A DNA stretch of 64,000 nucleotides from Anaeramoeba flamelloides (Eukaryota > Metamonada > Anaeramoebidae). How positions within the stretch are numbered: the first letter of the stretch is position 1; each line of letters starts with the position of its first letter. Positions 1 through 9,457 of this stretch are shown here, piece after piece. The notes beneath the pieces are model-generated. The model ran no database searches and was not told the origin of the DNA. It saw only the letters and a program-made list of their open reading frames with translations. The translations under genes were made by a program, and so were the position numbers. The stretch is taken from NCBI GenBank assembly GCA_027625915.1, contig JANTQA010000060.1, forward strand, positions 3,720,001-3,784,000. Direction: 5' to 3'.

Positions 1-3000
1 TATTAAATGTTTGTAATGACAATCTACAATTGTCATTTCAATTTATTAAAAAGGTAACAATTGAGCAATCCATTCAGCAGATAGATGAATATTTAATACG
101 AGATTATGAAGTGAGGATCAAAAGTTCACAATACAATCAAACCTATGTTGACACAACAATTTTTAATCAATCAAATATTCCTTCGCAATTACCTTCCGAA
201 TTAATACCTAGATCGCCTGGGTTAAATGATTATCATTATTTAATATATGACAAGTATTCAAATATTCAGCATTTATTTAATAACGAAGATCAAAATGAAA
301 ATAATAATAATAGTTTAAATAACAACAAAAGCAATGAAGACAAAATACCAGAAAAGGAAAATGAAAATGAGAATAATAATATTAATGTTCAAAAAGATGA
401 TATTTCCTTTGCAATTGATGATTTTTTGGAAATTTTAGAACAATGGTCTTTAAAACTTAATGAAGAATTTCAAAGAATAAATATTGAGTTAATTAAAACT
501 GGCACCTTATCTCAAGAAAATAGCCTTTCGGATATAATACCCTTTTTGCCAAAGGCAATAAATCAATGTAATCAAAAGGATCAAGCAATCAATTTTTCCG
601 TGCAATTAGTATTAAAATCAATAATTCATTTAAAGCAAATTATTTTGGATATTGGTAACACTCCAACAATTAGCGAAAATAATAATAGTAATAAGGATAA
701 TAATAATAATAATAATAATAACCAAAACACTGATAATAATGATAATAATCAAATAGATGAACAACAAAAAATTAATTTGATCTATATGTATGAAATATTT
801 ATAAATGTATATATCAAAACACTTTCATCAATTAATGAAAATGGAGAAGTAGATATATCAACACCAATAACCCAATTCTTGATTTCCATTGATGAAAATA
901 ATAATAGTTTTGATGTTTCATTGGTATTTTTGTTGTTTAACGAAGGATTAATCAAACCTATTTTTCTTGATCAGCCATTAAGCCAAATGATTAAAAACAA
1001 TCAAGACCCGAAGGCATTTGAATTTGGAATAATTATTTTACATGACTTAGTAATAAAAAATGATGTTGAATGTTTATTTAAATTAAATAATGTTTTTATC
1101 GAAATCAATAAATTATTAATAAATAGACAAATCCAAATCCAAAATAATCTAAAGAATAATATTAGTATTGAAAAAGATGAATTTTTAGATGAAAAGTTAC
1201 CAGTATTAATTAATGAAATAAACCAATTAAAAAATAATTACAATGTAAAAAGCAACCAATTAAAAGAAAAACTCGAAGATGAGACAAATACAGATTTGAA
1301 TATAAAAATGGACAACAAGATAAATTTGGAAAAGAAAAATGAAAATATAATTAATAACCAAAATCAAGAAAAAGAGAAGGGGCAATTAAATGTAAATGTA
1401 AATAATCAAGAAAATGATCAAGAAAATTTTATTGAAACTCATGAAAAGTTATTTAGTGAATTTATATTATTATTTGATCAATGGATAAATTTAATACAAA
1501 AGCCAGAATCTTCCAATAGAAAGGAAGAATTTTTAATTTTGCTAACTCATTTAAAAGAAGTAATAATCCAGCATGGATATAAATTCTTTTTAGTAATTAC
1601 AGAAGTTTGTATTAATAATTTTTTCAAAAGGAGCTTTGATCAAGAAAAAAATAAAAACAGTGAAAAGAAAAGTAATGAAAAAAAAATAGATATGGCGAAT
1701 GAAAGAGATCAAATAACAAAAAATCAAGGACAAACAATAGACGGGCAAATGAAAAAGAATTATGTAAGTGGAAAAGAAGATCAAGATGAAAAAGAAAACA
1801 AAGATAATGATAATGATGGTGATGATGATGAATATCATGATTTTGGAGTAATTGATACATATTGCCAAATGATTTCAATGCTATTAAAAATGTTTCCAAG
1901 CTCAGAACAAGGATTAAATGAAATTGAAGTTATTAGATCCATTTTAACTTCGGTGTTTAGATTCATTGATTTAGAAATGAGAGAAAATCCAGAATCCTTT
2001 AATTATCACCCTTATAACAGAATTTTGACTCAATTATTATTTGAAATAAGCAATGGTGAATTTGTAGAACAAGTATTTTTTGATATTTTAACAATATATG
2101 GTCAGTGTTATTTAGCACTAAAGCCACAGATTTACCCTTTATTTTCTTTTGCTTGGGTAGAATTAATTACTGATAAAAATTTTTTCCCAAATTTGCTTTT
2201 AATAAATAACAAAACTAATAAAAATAAAAATAATGATAAAGATGATGATGATGATGATGAGAATGAGAATATCGGCGAAAAATTATATCATGAATTATTA
2301 ATTTCATTATTTCAATTTTTAAATCCTTATTTAAAAAATAATTTATTTCCAAAACCAATTAAAAAATTATATAAAGGGGCATTGAGAATATTCTTAGTAC
2401 TATTGCATGACTTCCCACATTTTTTATGTGATTATTATTTTAGCCTATGTAATTCCATACCAATATGTTGTATCCAAATGAGAAATTTAATTTTATCAGC
2501 CTTTCCTCCAAACATGAAATTAATTGATCCATTTACTCCAGATTTGAAAATAGATTTATTAGATGATATTAAATATAGCCCAAGAATTAAATCCAATTAC
2601 TTATTAATTTTAGAAAAAAATAATTTCAAAAGTAAAATCGATCAATATTTAATTACTAATAATCCCTCTAATTTCCTTCCTTTATTGAAAAAACGATTTT
2701 ATTCAAAAGAATATATTGATTTTTTAAAAAATAAGAATAAAAGTAATCAAAATGAAGATTTGACCTTTGATCCCAAATTGGAAAAATATGATATATCTTT
2801 AATAAATTCCTTTGTTTTATATTTATGTGTTAAGGCAATTGAACCACAGCAAATAAACACCAAAAACACACAAGCAATTGATTTAATAAATAATAAAAAA
2901 ATGAATGAGCACAATAATGGGAATAGTGGTGGCATTGGCAATATTAATGAAAAAAATGTAAAGATAAATGAACAAAAGCAAAAGCAACAACAAAAAATCA

Positions 3001-3392
3001 TTTATGAAAATTCCATGCAGATTTTAATTTATTTAGCAAACAACTGGTCTTGCCAACCTAAATATCTCTTTATTAATTCAATCGTAAATCAATTAAGATA
3101 TGCCAACTCACATACACACTTCTGTAGCTGTATCATACTTTATCTATTTTCTGAAACCAAACTAGATGAACTCAGAGAATTAATAATTAGAGTATTATTA
3201 GAAAAATTAATCGTTCATAGACCTCATCCTTGGGGTTGCCTCACAATCTTTTTAGAATTGTTTAGAAACAAAAAATATAATATACATGCAGACAGGTTTG
3301 CAGAAAAGTCGACAGATATATCTCATTTGTTTAGATTGGTTAAAAATTCTACAATGGGATTAGATAATCAAACTGAAAAAAGTAAAAAATAA
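1..3392 (+). CDS. NOT1: NOT1 (CCR4-NOT complex scaffold subunit 1), C-terminal part
   Basis: NOT1 is the cytoplasmic scaffold of the CCR4-NOT deadenylase complex. The frame is open from the window edge (first full codon at base 3) to TAA at 3390-3392, so the 5' part of the gene lies outside. The first residues (DNLQLSFQFIKK) match the end of the CNOT9-binding region of CNOT1 (DNCELACCFIQK), so the MIF4G-like and CAF1-binding parts are missing here. The last 500 or so residues are a clear NOT1 C-terminal domain, with LVLLHDFPHFLCDYYF, IQMRNLILSAFPPNMKL, NQLRYANSHTHF and LLEKLIVHRPHPWG in family order; this domain docks NOT2/NOT3. Asn-, Lys- and Asp-rich stretches (for example bases 670-760, 1620-1830 and 2205-2270) are inserted between conserved blocks. 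I see no intron in this 3.4 kb piece. The identification is secure; the gene start is not visible. Confidence 0.95.
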   Translation, partial: LNVCNDNLQLSFQFIKKVTIEQSIQQIDEYLIRDYEVRIKSSQYNQTYVDTTIFNQSNIPSQLPSELIPRSPGLNDYHYLIYDKYSNIQHLFNNEDQNENNNNSLNNNKSNEDKIPEKENENENNNINVQKDDISFAIDDFLEILEQWSLKLNEEFQRINIELIKTGTLSQENSLSDIIPFLPKAINQCNQKDQAINFSVQLVLKSIIHLKQIILDIGNTPTISENNNSNKDNNNNNNNNQNTDNNDNNQIDEQQKINLIYMYEIFINVYIKTLSSINENGEVDISTPITQFLISIDENNNSFDVSLVFLLFNEGLIKPIFLDQPLSQMIKNNQDPKAFEFGIIILHDLVIKNDVECLFKLNNVFIEINKLLINRQIQIQNNLKNNISIEKDEFLDEKLPVLINEINQLKNNYNVKSNQLKEKLEDETNTDLNIKMDNKINLEKKNENIINNQNQEKEKGQLNVNVNNQENDQENFIETHEKLFSEFILLFDQWINLIQKPESSNRKEEFLILLTHLKEVIIQHGYKFFLVITEVCINNFFKRSFDQEKNKNSEKKSNEKKIDMANERDQITKNQGQTIDGQMKKNYVSGKEDQDEKENKDNDNDGDDDEYHDFGVIDTYCQMISMLLKMFPSSEQGLNEIEVIRSILTSVFRFIDLEMRENPESFNYHPYNRILTQLLFEISNGEFVEQVFFDILTIYGQCYLALKPQIYPLFSFAWVELITDKNFFPNLLLINNKTNKNKNNDKDDDDDDENENIGEKLYHELLISLFQFLNPYLKNNLFPKPIKKLYKGALRIFLVLLHDFPHFLCDYYFSLCNSIPICCIQMRNLILSAFPPNMKLIDPFTPDLKIDLLDDIKYSPRIKSNYLLILEKNNFKSKIDQYLITNNPSNFLPLLKKRFYSKEYIDFLKNKNKSNQNEDLTFDPKLEKYDISLINSFVLYLCVKAIEPQQINTKNTQAIDLINNKKMNEHNNGNSGGIGNINEKNVKINEQKQKQQQKIIYENSMQILIYLANNWSCQPKYLFINSIVNQLRYANSHTHFCSCIILYLFSETKLDELRELIIRVLLEKLIVHRPHPWGCLTIFLELFRNKKYNIHADRFAEKSTDISHLFRLVKNSTMGLDNQTEKSKK

Positions 3393-3628
3393 ATATCATT
3401 ACAAGTTTTTTGCGCTGATAAAGAAAAAAATAAAAGAGATAATAATTTTTTGCTTTGAAAATAAATCATAAAATTTATTTATTGATTTATTGATTGAGAG
3501 AAACTAGTAATTAAAGAAAATTTAACAAAATAAAAAAAAAAAGATAAGAACGAAAAATAATAAAAATATTATAATATAAAAAAATAATATCATTTGCATG
3601 ACTAAATTAAAAAATTGTCCACTGATGT

Positions 3629-3820
3629 GAGGTTTTCTTGAGGTTTTCTGTTTATTTCAAAAATCCATAAATTTTCGTTAGGTTTTTTTGAGTTTTCTAT
3701 ATATTTGGAAAATCAATAGATTTTCGTTAGGTTTTTTTTACTTTAAAAATAAAATAGAAAACCTTAAAAAAAACTAGAACACTTTACAAATAAAACAGAA
3801 AACCTCAAGAAAAGCACCGT
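3629..3820. repeat. Small inverted-repeat element (MITE-like)
   Basis: The left end (GTGAGGTTTTCTTGAGGTTT, then TCTGTTTAT) is the reverse complement of the right end (CAGAAAACCTCAAGAAAAG) apart from a few bases, giving arms of about 30 bases. The interior repeats CGTTAGGTTTTTTT about three times. It lies just 3' of NOT1. No coding capacity is seen and the family is unknown. Confidence 0.6.
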
Positions 3821-3918
3821 TAGGTTTTTTTTAAATTTACAGATAAAAAGAAATTTTTGAGATTTTCTTTTTATTTTTTAAATTAAAAAAAAAACTAATG
3901 ACGTTTTTTTTTTGATTT

Positions 3919-3959
3919 AAAAGAATTGAGTAAAATTTTTGATTTTACTCAATTCTTTT
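3919..3959. repeat. Perfect 17-bp hairpin
   Basis: The arms at 3919-3935 (AAAAGAATTGAGTAAAA) and 3943-3959 are exact reverse complements around a 7-base loop. It lies about 530 bases downstream of the NOT1 stop. It may be a relic of a small inverted-repeat element; nothing shows a termination role. Confidence 0.6.
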
Positions 3960-4202
3960 GAATTGAAAAAAAAAAACAAGACATGAATATAAGAGAAGTA
4001 CACTGGATATTTAAATTTATATATATATATTTACTTTTTTACGTGTTTTTTATTTCCAATTTTCTATTTTTAGTTTTTCTTTATTCCTTACTTTTTTCTA
4101 AACATAAAAATAAATCATAAAATATTTAATAAATAAATGATTAATTAAATTTTTTTAAAAAGTTTGTTTCAGAAACATTGAAATTATGTTTTTTTTTATT
4201 AA

Positions 4203-5335
4203 GGGATCAGCCTTTCATGGCAACTTGTCAATATTTTAAAATATGTTATTGGTGATATTATATACTTTAAAGTTTTCTATTTCCAAAGTGTCAAAAAATT
4301 CTGATCAACAAAGAAAGCCATAAAAGAAAATTTTTTTCAGTGAGATTAATTTTTTTTCTATTCTTTATGAATCAGAAAACATTTTCATTCATTTCCTTTC
4401 TCACATTATAACAATTTTTTACTCCGTTTATTATCTTTTTTGTTCATTATTATACAACAACAAGTCTTTGTTGTTAGTAATATTAATATAATTTTTTTTT
4501 ATTTTTTTTTTTTGAGATAACTCTATTGGTTAACGAAAAAAATTATTTATTCAACATGTTGAAGAAGATTTGTATTACTTTAATAAGAATAATAGTTTTA
4601 CTTAATAAAGTTTTAAAACCAATTTAAAATTTAACCCAGAAATTTTGTTTTTGTTTCTAAGATGAAATTTAGATTTTTCAATTTAAAAATTTTCTTGAAT
4701 TGATTTTTGGAATTAAGTATTTTATTCCTTAAAATTCAAAATCAATTTTTTTATTCCAAAGAGGATTCGAATTGTTATACCGGTTCTTGTGAATAAGGCG
4801 AAACAATTTGTTAAAAAATTTTTTTAATTTGTTTTCATTTTTTGAAATTTTTTTCATTTTTTGGAAACGAAAAAAACAAACTTTTCACAAGAATAAAAGA
4901 AGTTTTTCTTGCTTAATAGATTTAGTATTCAATTAATATACTTTTATTAAACTTCTATCATTATTTCATACATTTAATCACCTACATTTCAATTATTTTT
5001 ATTGACGGGGATTGAACTTTAAATATTAATGAATAAAAATAACAAAATAAAAAATTTGCTTTCGAAATTAAGACTTTCCAATATAAATCAAAAAATATGT
5101 TTTAGCATTTTCAAGAATTAACTCAATTTTTGGTTTAGAAAATAATATGTAACTGTTTTTTTATTTTTATATTGGAAAAATGTGAATTTTGGATTTCAAA
5201 AAATAGAAACAAATTAAAAATTGTTTAGATGAAACCAAATGGTACATTTCATAAGTCAAAAGACTTATTACAAAAAAAAAAAAAATAATGGTTTCCTCAT
5301 ACGATTTTATTTATTTTTTATTAAATATTAGTCCC
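4203..5335. mobile_element. Possible TTAA-flanked non-autonomous DNA element
   Basis: TTAA followed by GGGATCAG (from 4199) pairs loosely with TTAGTCCC followed by TTAA (to 5339). The same TTAA-GGGA end motif bounds the better-supported element at 17941-18948. The termini here match only over about five bases, so chance is possible. No transposase reading frame is visible. Confidence 0.25.
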
Positions 5336-5392
5336 TTAAATAGAATAATTGTTTTTATCTTAAATTTAAAATTTAAATAAGTGTATTATATA

Positions 5393-5615
5393 CTGTTAAT
5401 TGTAAAATAAATCGGACAAAATTTTCATTCATCGTTCCAAAAAAAATCTTTGAAATAATCTTTGAAAATCGAATTATTTTTCAATCATATAACGTGTTTA
5501 ACGTGGTTAGAGGATCGGGACTATCAAAATTCTGTATTCAAAGGATTTTTGAAATCATAATTTAATTTTGGAAAGATAAATGAAAATTTTGTCCGATTTA
5601 TTTTTCAATTAAGAG
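5393..5615. mobile_element. TA-flanked MITE, about 220-bp family, copy 1
   Basis: The left end CTGTTAATTGTAAAATAAA and the inverted right end (TTTATTTTTCAATTAAGAG) extend as imperfect inverted repeats of about 45 bases that include the shared core CAAAATTTTCATTCA. A TA dinucleotide sits at each border (5391-5392 and 5616-5617). Copies of nearly the same length with the same ends lie at 16742-16966, 19749-19972 and 62359-62575. The TA target suggests a Tc1/mariner-type mobilising transposase, which is not in this window. Confidence 0.75.
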
Positions 5616-5996
5616 TAGAGATTCTTATATCTTAAAAAATAAATTCAAATAGAGTACATTTAGAAAAATCGAAAAGGTAAAAAGTCTGATATTTTTTACT
5701 CAATATAAAAAAAACATTATTCAATTTAAATGGTATTGAGAAAAATATAAATTTCTCAAAAATATATTGAAAAATATATATTAAATAGTATTAAACAAAT
5801 AACTATAAGAAAAAGTTATTTTTTAAAAAATAAATAGAAAGATAGTAATTGAATAAATTCAAATGAAAAAAAATGAGTTCTCAAACATGCGTTTTTCATC
5901 AAATATCTTACCGTTAGAAAGATTGAGGTAATAATAAAATATTATTACTGAATTAACTTGAAATAATAAATGGTTCATTATTAGTATTATTAAAGT

Positions 5997-7388
5997 AGAA
6001 GAAGTGTAAATTACACTCTAGATATATGTTAACTTAAATTTTATACTAAGATTTTAAAGTAATATCATAGACTTTATCATTATTTATAAGAAGGATCCAA
6101 ATTATTTTTTTTTGTTGAAAAAAGGAAAAGTAAATAAAATTCAAATGAAAAAAATTAAAAAGAAAAAAAAAATAGAAATTTAAAAGGGTTTAGAAGAAAC
6201 AAGTAGAAAATAATCAAAAAAAAAAAAAAAAATATTATCTTTCTTTAATGAAGAACATCCAAAATCACAAGTTATGATACTATTGCTGAATTTATTTTCT
6301 TTCAATAGATGAGCATGAGTGTTCTTTTGTAGCACATAGTTATTTATATAATGTAACTTCTTTTTTCTTTTTGATATCTAATGCTTTTCACATTTGATAA
6401 TTTTTGCATTTTCCTTTTTAGTTTTTATTTTCAAATTACTCATACTTTCATATTTCAGTATCTCAGTTTTTGTTATCACTTGTTCTTTTTCCTTTCTAAT
6501 TCTTCTTCCCAATAAATAGAAAATTCAGCGAGGTTAAATATTGAAAAAAATACAAAGTAATTATTTTATTCATTGGAAATAAAAAAAGATATTTTATTTT
6601 TTATTTCAAAGAATCAAAATGTAAACATTTGGTTGTCATATTTGAAGAATAGAATTACATCAGATAAAAATTTTGATTATCACTGATCTTCAATTTGTGC
6701 AACATAAATAGTATATATTATTGATTTTAAAAATACCCTGTTGATAATAATATCTTTCTTTAAATTTAGATAAGTTTAGATAAAAATAAAAAACAGACAA
6801 TTGAAGAATAACCTTAATGAAAACAAAAAAAAAGTTTTTATTTTTTTCCATTTATTCCCCAGTTCGTTGAATCTTCTTTATACTGGGAAGAAGAGTTACA
6901 AAGAAAAAAGATCAAGTAGTTTCTTGATAATAATGTAACACTGGAAAACGAAAGTATGAGTAATTTGAAATAAAAACAAAAAATCAAAGGCTAACATAAA
7001 CCAAAGGTTTAAAGCAAATCAGATCAAAAAAAGAAATTACAACTACTTAAATAACAATCCCCAAAGTGAACATTCATAATTGATTATCAAATTATTAAAT
7101 CAACCAAAAGTATCGTGACGGTGATTTTGGGTGTTCTTAATTAAAGATAGCATTGTTTTTATTTTTTTTTGATTTTTTATTAATTATTATGATAAACCCT
7201 TTTTAAATTTCAATTTTTTTTTTTTTTTCATTTTTTCTTTTCAATTTTTTGCTTTTGCTTTTTAAACATTGAAAAAAATTGGATGTTTCTCTATTGAACA
7301 ATCGTGAAATCTAGGATTTTACGCCTAAATTACCTTTGAGGAAATTTAAGTAAAAGGACATTTAGAGTGTAATTAACACTTCTTCCAC
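5997..7388. repeat. Long foldback element, about 1.4 kb
   Basis: The left arm (about 5997-6535) and right arm (about 6855-7388) are imperfect reverse complements. Matching landmarks are GAAGTGTAAATTACACTCTA with AGAGTGTAATTAACACTTC at the outer ends, GAAGAACATCCAAAATCAC with GTGATTTTGGGTGTTCTT, AAATTACTCATACTTTC with GAAAGTATGAGTAATTT, and ATTCTTCTTCCCA with TGGGAAGAAGAGT near the centre. The spacer is about 320 bases. No reading frame is seen in it. Confidence 0.7.
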
Positions 7389-7798
7389 CAATAAATAAAT
7401 ATATAATTTTTTTTTTTTTTTTTTAAATGCCTGATTAACTTTCTTTAATAAATTAAACATTTTTTAACAAAAAAAATATATTATTTATTTATTAAAAGAA
7501 TAAGAATATTAGTAAAATTTATAAAAAAATCAAAATAAAATATAATCATTATAATTTAACGAAGACAATTCTTCAACATGAAGTGGTTTGAGATGGGATA
7601 ATATTTACCAACTGGATAAATCAATAATTGTAATTTTTTTTTTTTTCAAATTTTTTATAAAAAATATTCTACGAACCTGAAAAAAAACCTTATTTGTAGA
7701 AGGAATTCAACAAGCAAATTTGAAGAAATTTATTTATTTGGAATTCAATTTTTTTTTTTTTTTTACTAATACCAAAATAGAAATTATTAGTATTATTA

Positions 7799-9457
7799 TT
7801 ATTGATATTTTGCAACCCATTTTTGAAATTTATCTACATTAATTATCCAATAAAGATAAATATTCCGTTCTAATTTACTTAACTTTTCAAAAAATTTTTT
7901 TTCTTCCTTTGATAATTTTAAATTTTTATTAAAATTTTTCATTAAATTGTCTTTTTCCCATTGAGAATTGTTCCATAAAATAAAATTCTCAAAGACACGA
8001 TTTCTTTTTATTATTAATTTTTCTTTTAGCAATTGATTAATTGAATTTAGATCATCATCGTCATTGAAAGGATTTATTTTTTCATTTCTGATTTGTTTAT
8101 TATTAAAATTATCCTCATTTCCATTTCCATTCACATTGATATCACCATCTCCAACCCCATTCTCATTCTTCTTATTATTATTCATAGGTAATTTTTGGAT
8201 TTGTCTTCTTTTTTTAAATTCCATTTGTTCAAGTATATTAGAATCATTCGTTTGATTATTGTTCTGTTGATTTTGAGTGTGATTCTTTTTTTTTTTTTTT
8301 AATATTACTTGCTTTGATAATAATTCTTCAAATTTTCGTTTATTTTCTCGATCGAGAAAGGTTTCTTGTTCTTGGTTTGTTATTATTTGTTCGAATAATT
8401 GATTTTTTTTTTTTTTTTCATTTATGTTTTCTTCATCCAGATTCTTTGTAATCTTGTTATTAATTTTTTCTGTACGTAATGCTGGTTTGTTTTCTTTTCT
8501 TAATTTTGGTGATAAATTACTATTTATTGTATTTCCAATTAGCTGTTGTGGTATTAATAACAGATTTTCATAGTTGTAATTATTCTTATTATTGTTCATA
8601 TTTTTATTTTTATTGCTATCATATATCGATATAGTATTCATTTTTTTTTTTTGATTTTTAGTTAGGGGTTGTGTTGTAAATACATTTGCCTTGTTCGTCA
8701 TCTTCTTCTTCTTCTTATTATTATTCTCAAAAGTATGAAATAATAAGACATCTTTCTTAAAAGTTTTTGTATTTGTAATAAGGTGATTTAAACGTTGAAC
8801 AAGTATTTGACAAAAATCATTTGAAATCCGAGGATCTCGTGAAGAACTTGCAAACAGCGCACCCGTGTAAAACCAGAATTTACTTTTTTTTGCAAGGTCT
8901 TGTTGAAAATCAGAATCTTCAAGGCACCTATTCCTGAATCTTTCCGAATAATGGAAAGGGATTTTGAAAATCGAGAGTTTTAAAGTTTTAAATTGGTTTG
9001 CCAACCACAGCGGCAAGGTGGTACTTTGTGATTTTTGAATTGTCTTTATCTTTTTGATGATGACTTTTTCTTCATAAATTTTGATTTTTTCCTCAATAGC
9101 CTTCATGCAATTTTTGCAATACCATTTGCCCATCGGCAAGGTTGTAATCCCTGCACAACTAAAATGGTACCACCCCGTTTCACACTTTGGATAATCACAT
9201 TGGATCCAATCTTCTTCCAATTCCCTCCCGCAACAATAAACAATCCCTTCCTCGTCTTCAGAGGCGTTCGTATTCACATTCACACCCTCATTTCTTGTTT
9301 CGTTTAGTGGGTGAATTACACCCTCAGGTTCGATCACTATTTCTTCCTCTAACGGCTCCTTGACTAAAAATCCGAGATACTTCATATCATATAAGACTTT
9401 AAATTGTACATTTTGATCTTCTGCTTGCAACTGTTCAATTGACCAATAGTCATTCAT
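7799..9457 (-). CDS. PSF3: GINS complex subunit Psf3 with an inserted PHD finger
   Basis: Psf3 is one of four GINS subunits, part of the CMG (Cdc45-MCM-GINS) replicative helicase. The predicted protein has 552 residues, against about 200 in yeast and human. The start at 9457 gives MNDYWSIEQLQAED, matching yeast Psf3 MGYYDIDDVLADG; upstream codons are open but only poly-Lys. Residues 1-32 are the Psf3 N-terminal B-domain (FKVLYDMKYLGFL). Residues 72-118 are a PHD finger (C75, C76, C87, C92, H98, C101, C114, C117) in ING-like order. Psf3 resumes at LPLWLANQF (148-156) and YSERFRNRCL through about residue 228. A long Asn/Lys-rich stretch (about 230-470) follows, then the Psf3 tail FFEKLSKLERNIY and KFQKWVAKYQ, compare yeast LLKLEEMEKEIY and KRWMFKK. 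PHD and Psf3 segments share one uninterrupted frame. The identification is by motif recall. Confidence 0.85.
   Translation of the reverse strand: MNDYWSIEQLQAEDQNVQFKVLYDMKYLGFLVKEPLEEEIVIEPEGVIHPLNETRNEGVNVNTNASEDEEGIVYCCGRELEEDWIQCDYPKCETGWYHFSCAGITTLPMGKWYCKNCMKAIEEKIKIYEEKVIIKKIKTIQKSQSTTLPLWLANQFKTLKLSIFKIPFHYSERFRNRCLEDSDFQQDLAKKSKFWFYTGALFASSSRDPRISNDFCQILVQRLNHLITNTKTFKKDVLLFHTFENNNKKKKKMTNKANVFTTQPLTKNQKKKMNTISIYDSNKNKNMNNNKNNYNYENLLLIPQQLIGNTINSNLSPKLRKENKPALRTEKINNKITKNLDEENINEKKKKNQLFEQIITNQEQETFLDRENKRKFEELLSKQVILKKKKKNHTQNQQNNNQTNDSNILEQMEFKKRRQIQKLPMNNNKKNENGVGDGDINVNGNGNEDNFNNKQIRNEKINPFNDDDDLNSINQLLKEKLIIKRNRVFENFILWNNSQWEKDNLMKNFNKNLKLSKEEKKFFEKLSKLERNIYLYWIINVDKFQKWVAKYQ

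Larger units (their letters stand above)
3393..7798. other. Gene-free spacer between NOT1 and PSF3
   Basis: No convincing coding exon was found in this A/T-rich stretch. It holds the inverted-repeat element at 3629-3820, the hairpin at 3919-3959, a possible TTAA-flanked element (4203-5335), a TA-flanked MITE (5393-5615) and a long foldback (about 5997-7388). NOT1 and PSF3 are convergent here, so both 3' ends face this spacer. Confidence 0.6.

Noticed and set aside
1590-1899. Minus-strand open frames opposite NOT1
   Set aside because: Phe/Ile- and His-rich translations of Asp/Lys/Asn codon runs in the NOT1 coding strand; no independent signal.
4745-4800. tRNA-like GGATTCGAA motif
   Set aside because: No acceptor stem, anticodon arm or A-box around it.
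8064-9307. Plus-strand open frames opposite PSF3
   Set aside because: Complement of Lys/Asn-rich and PHD codons; no start context or family match.
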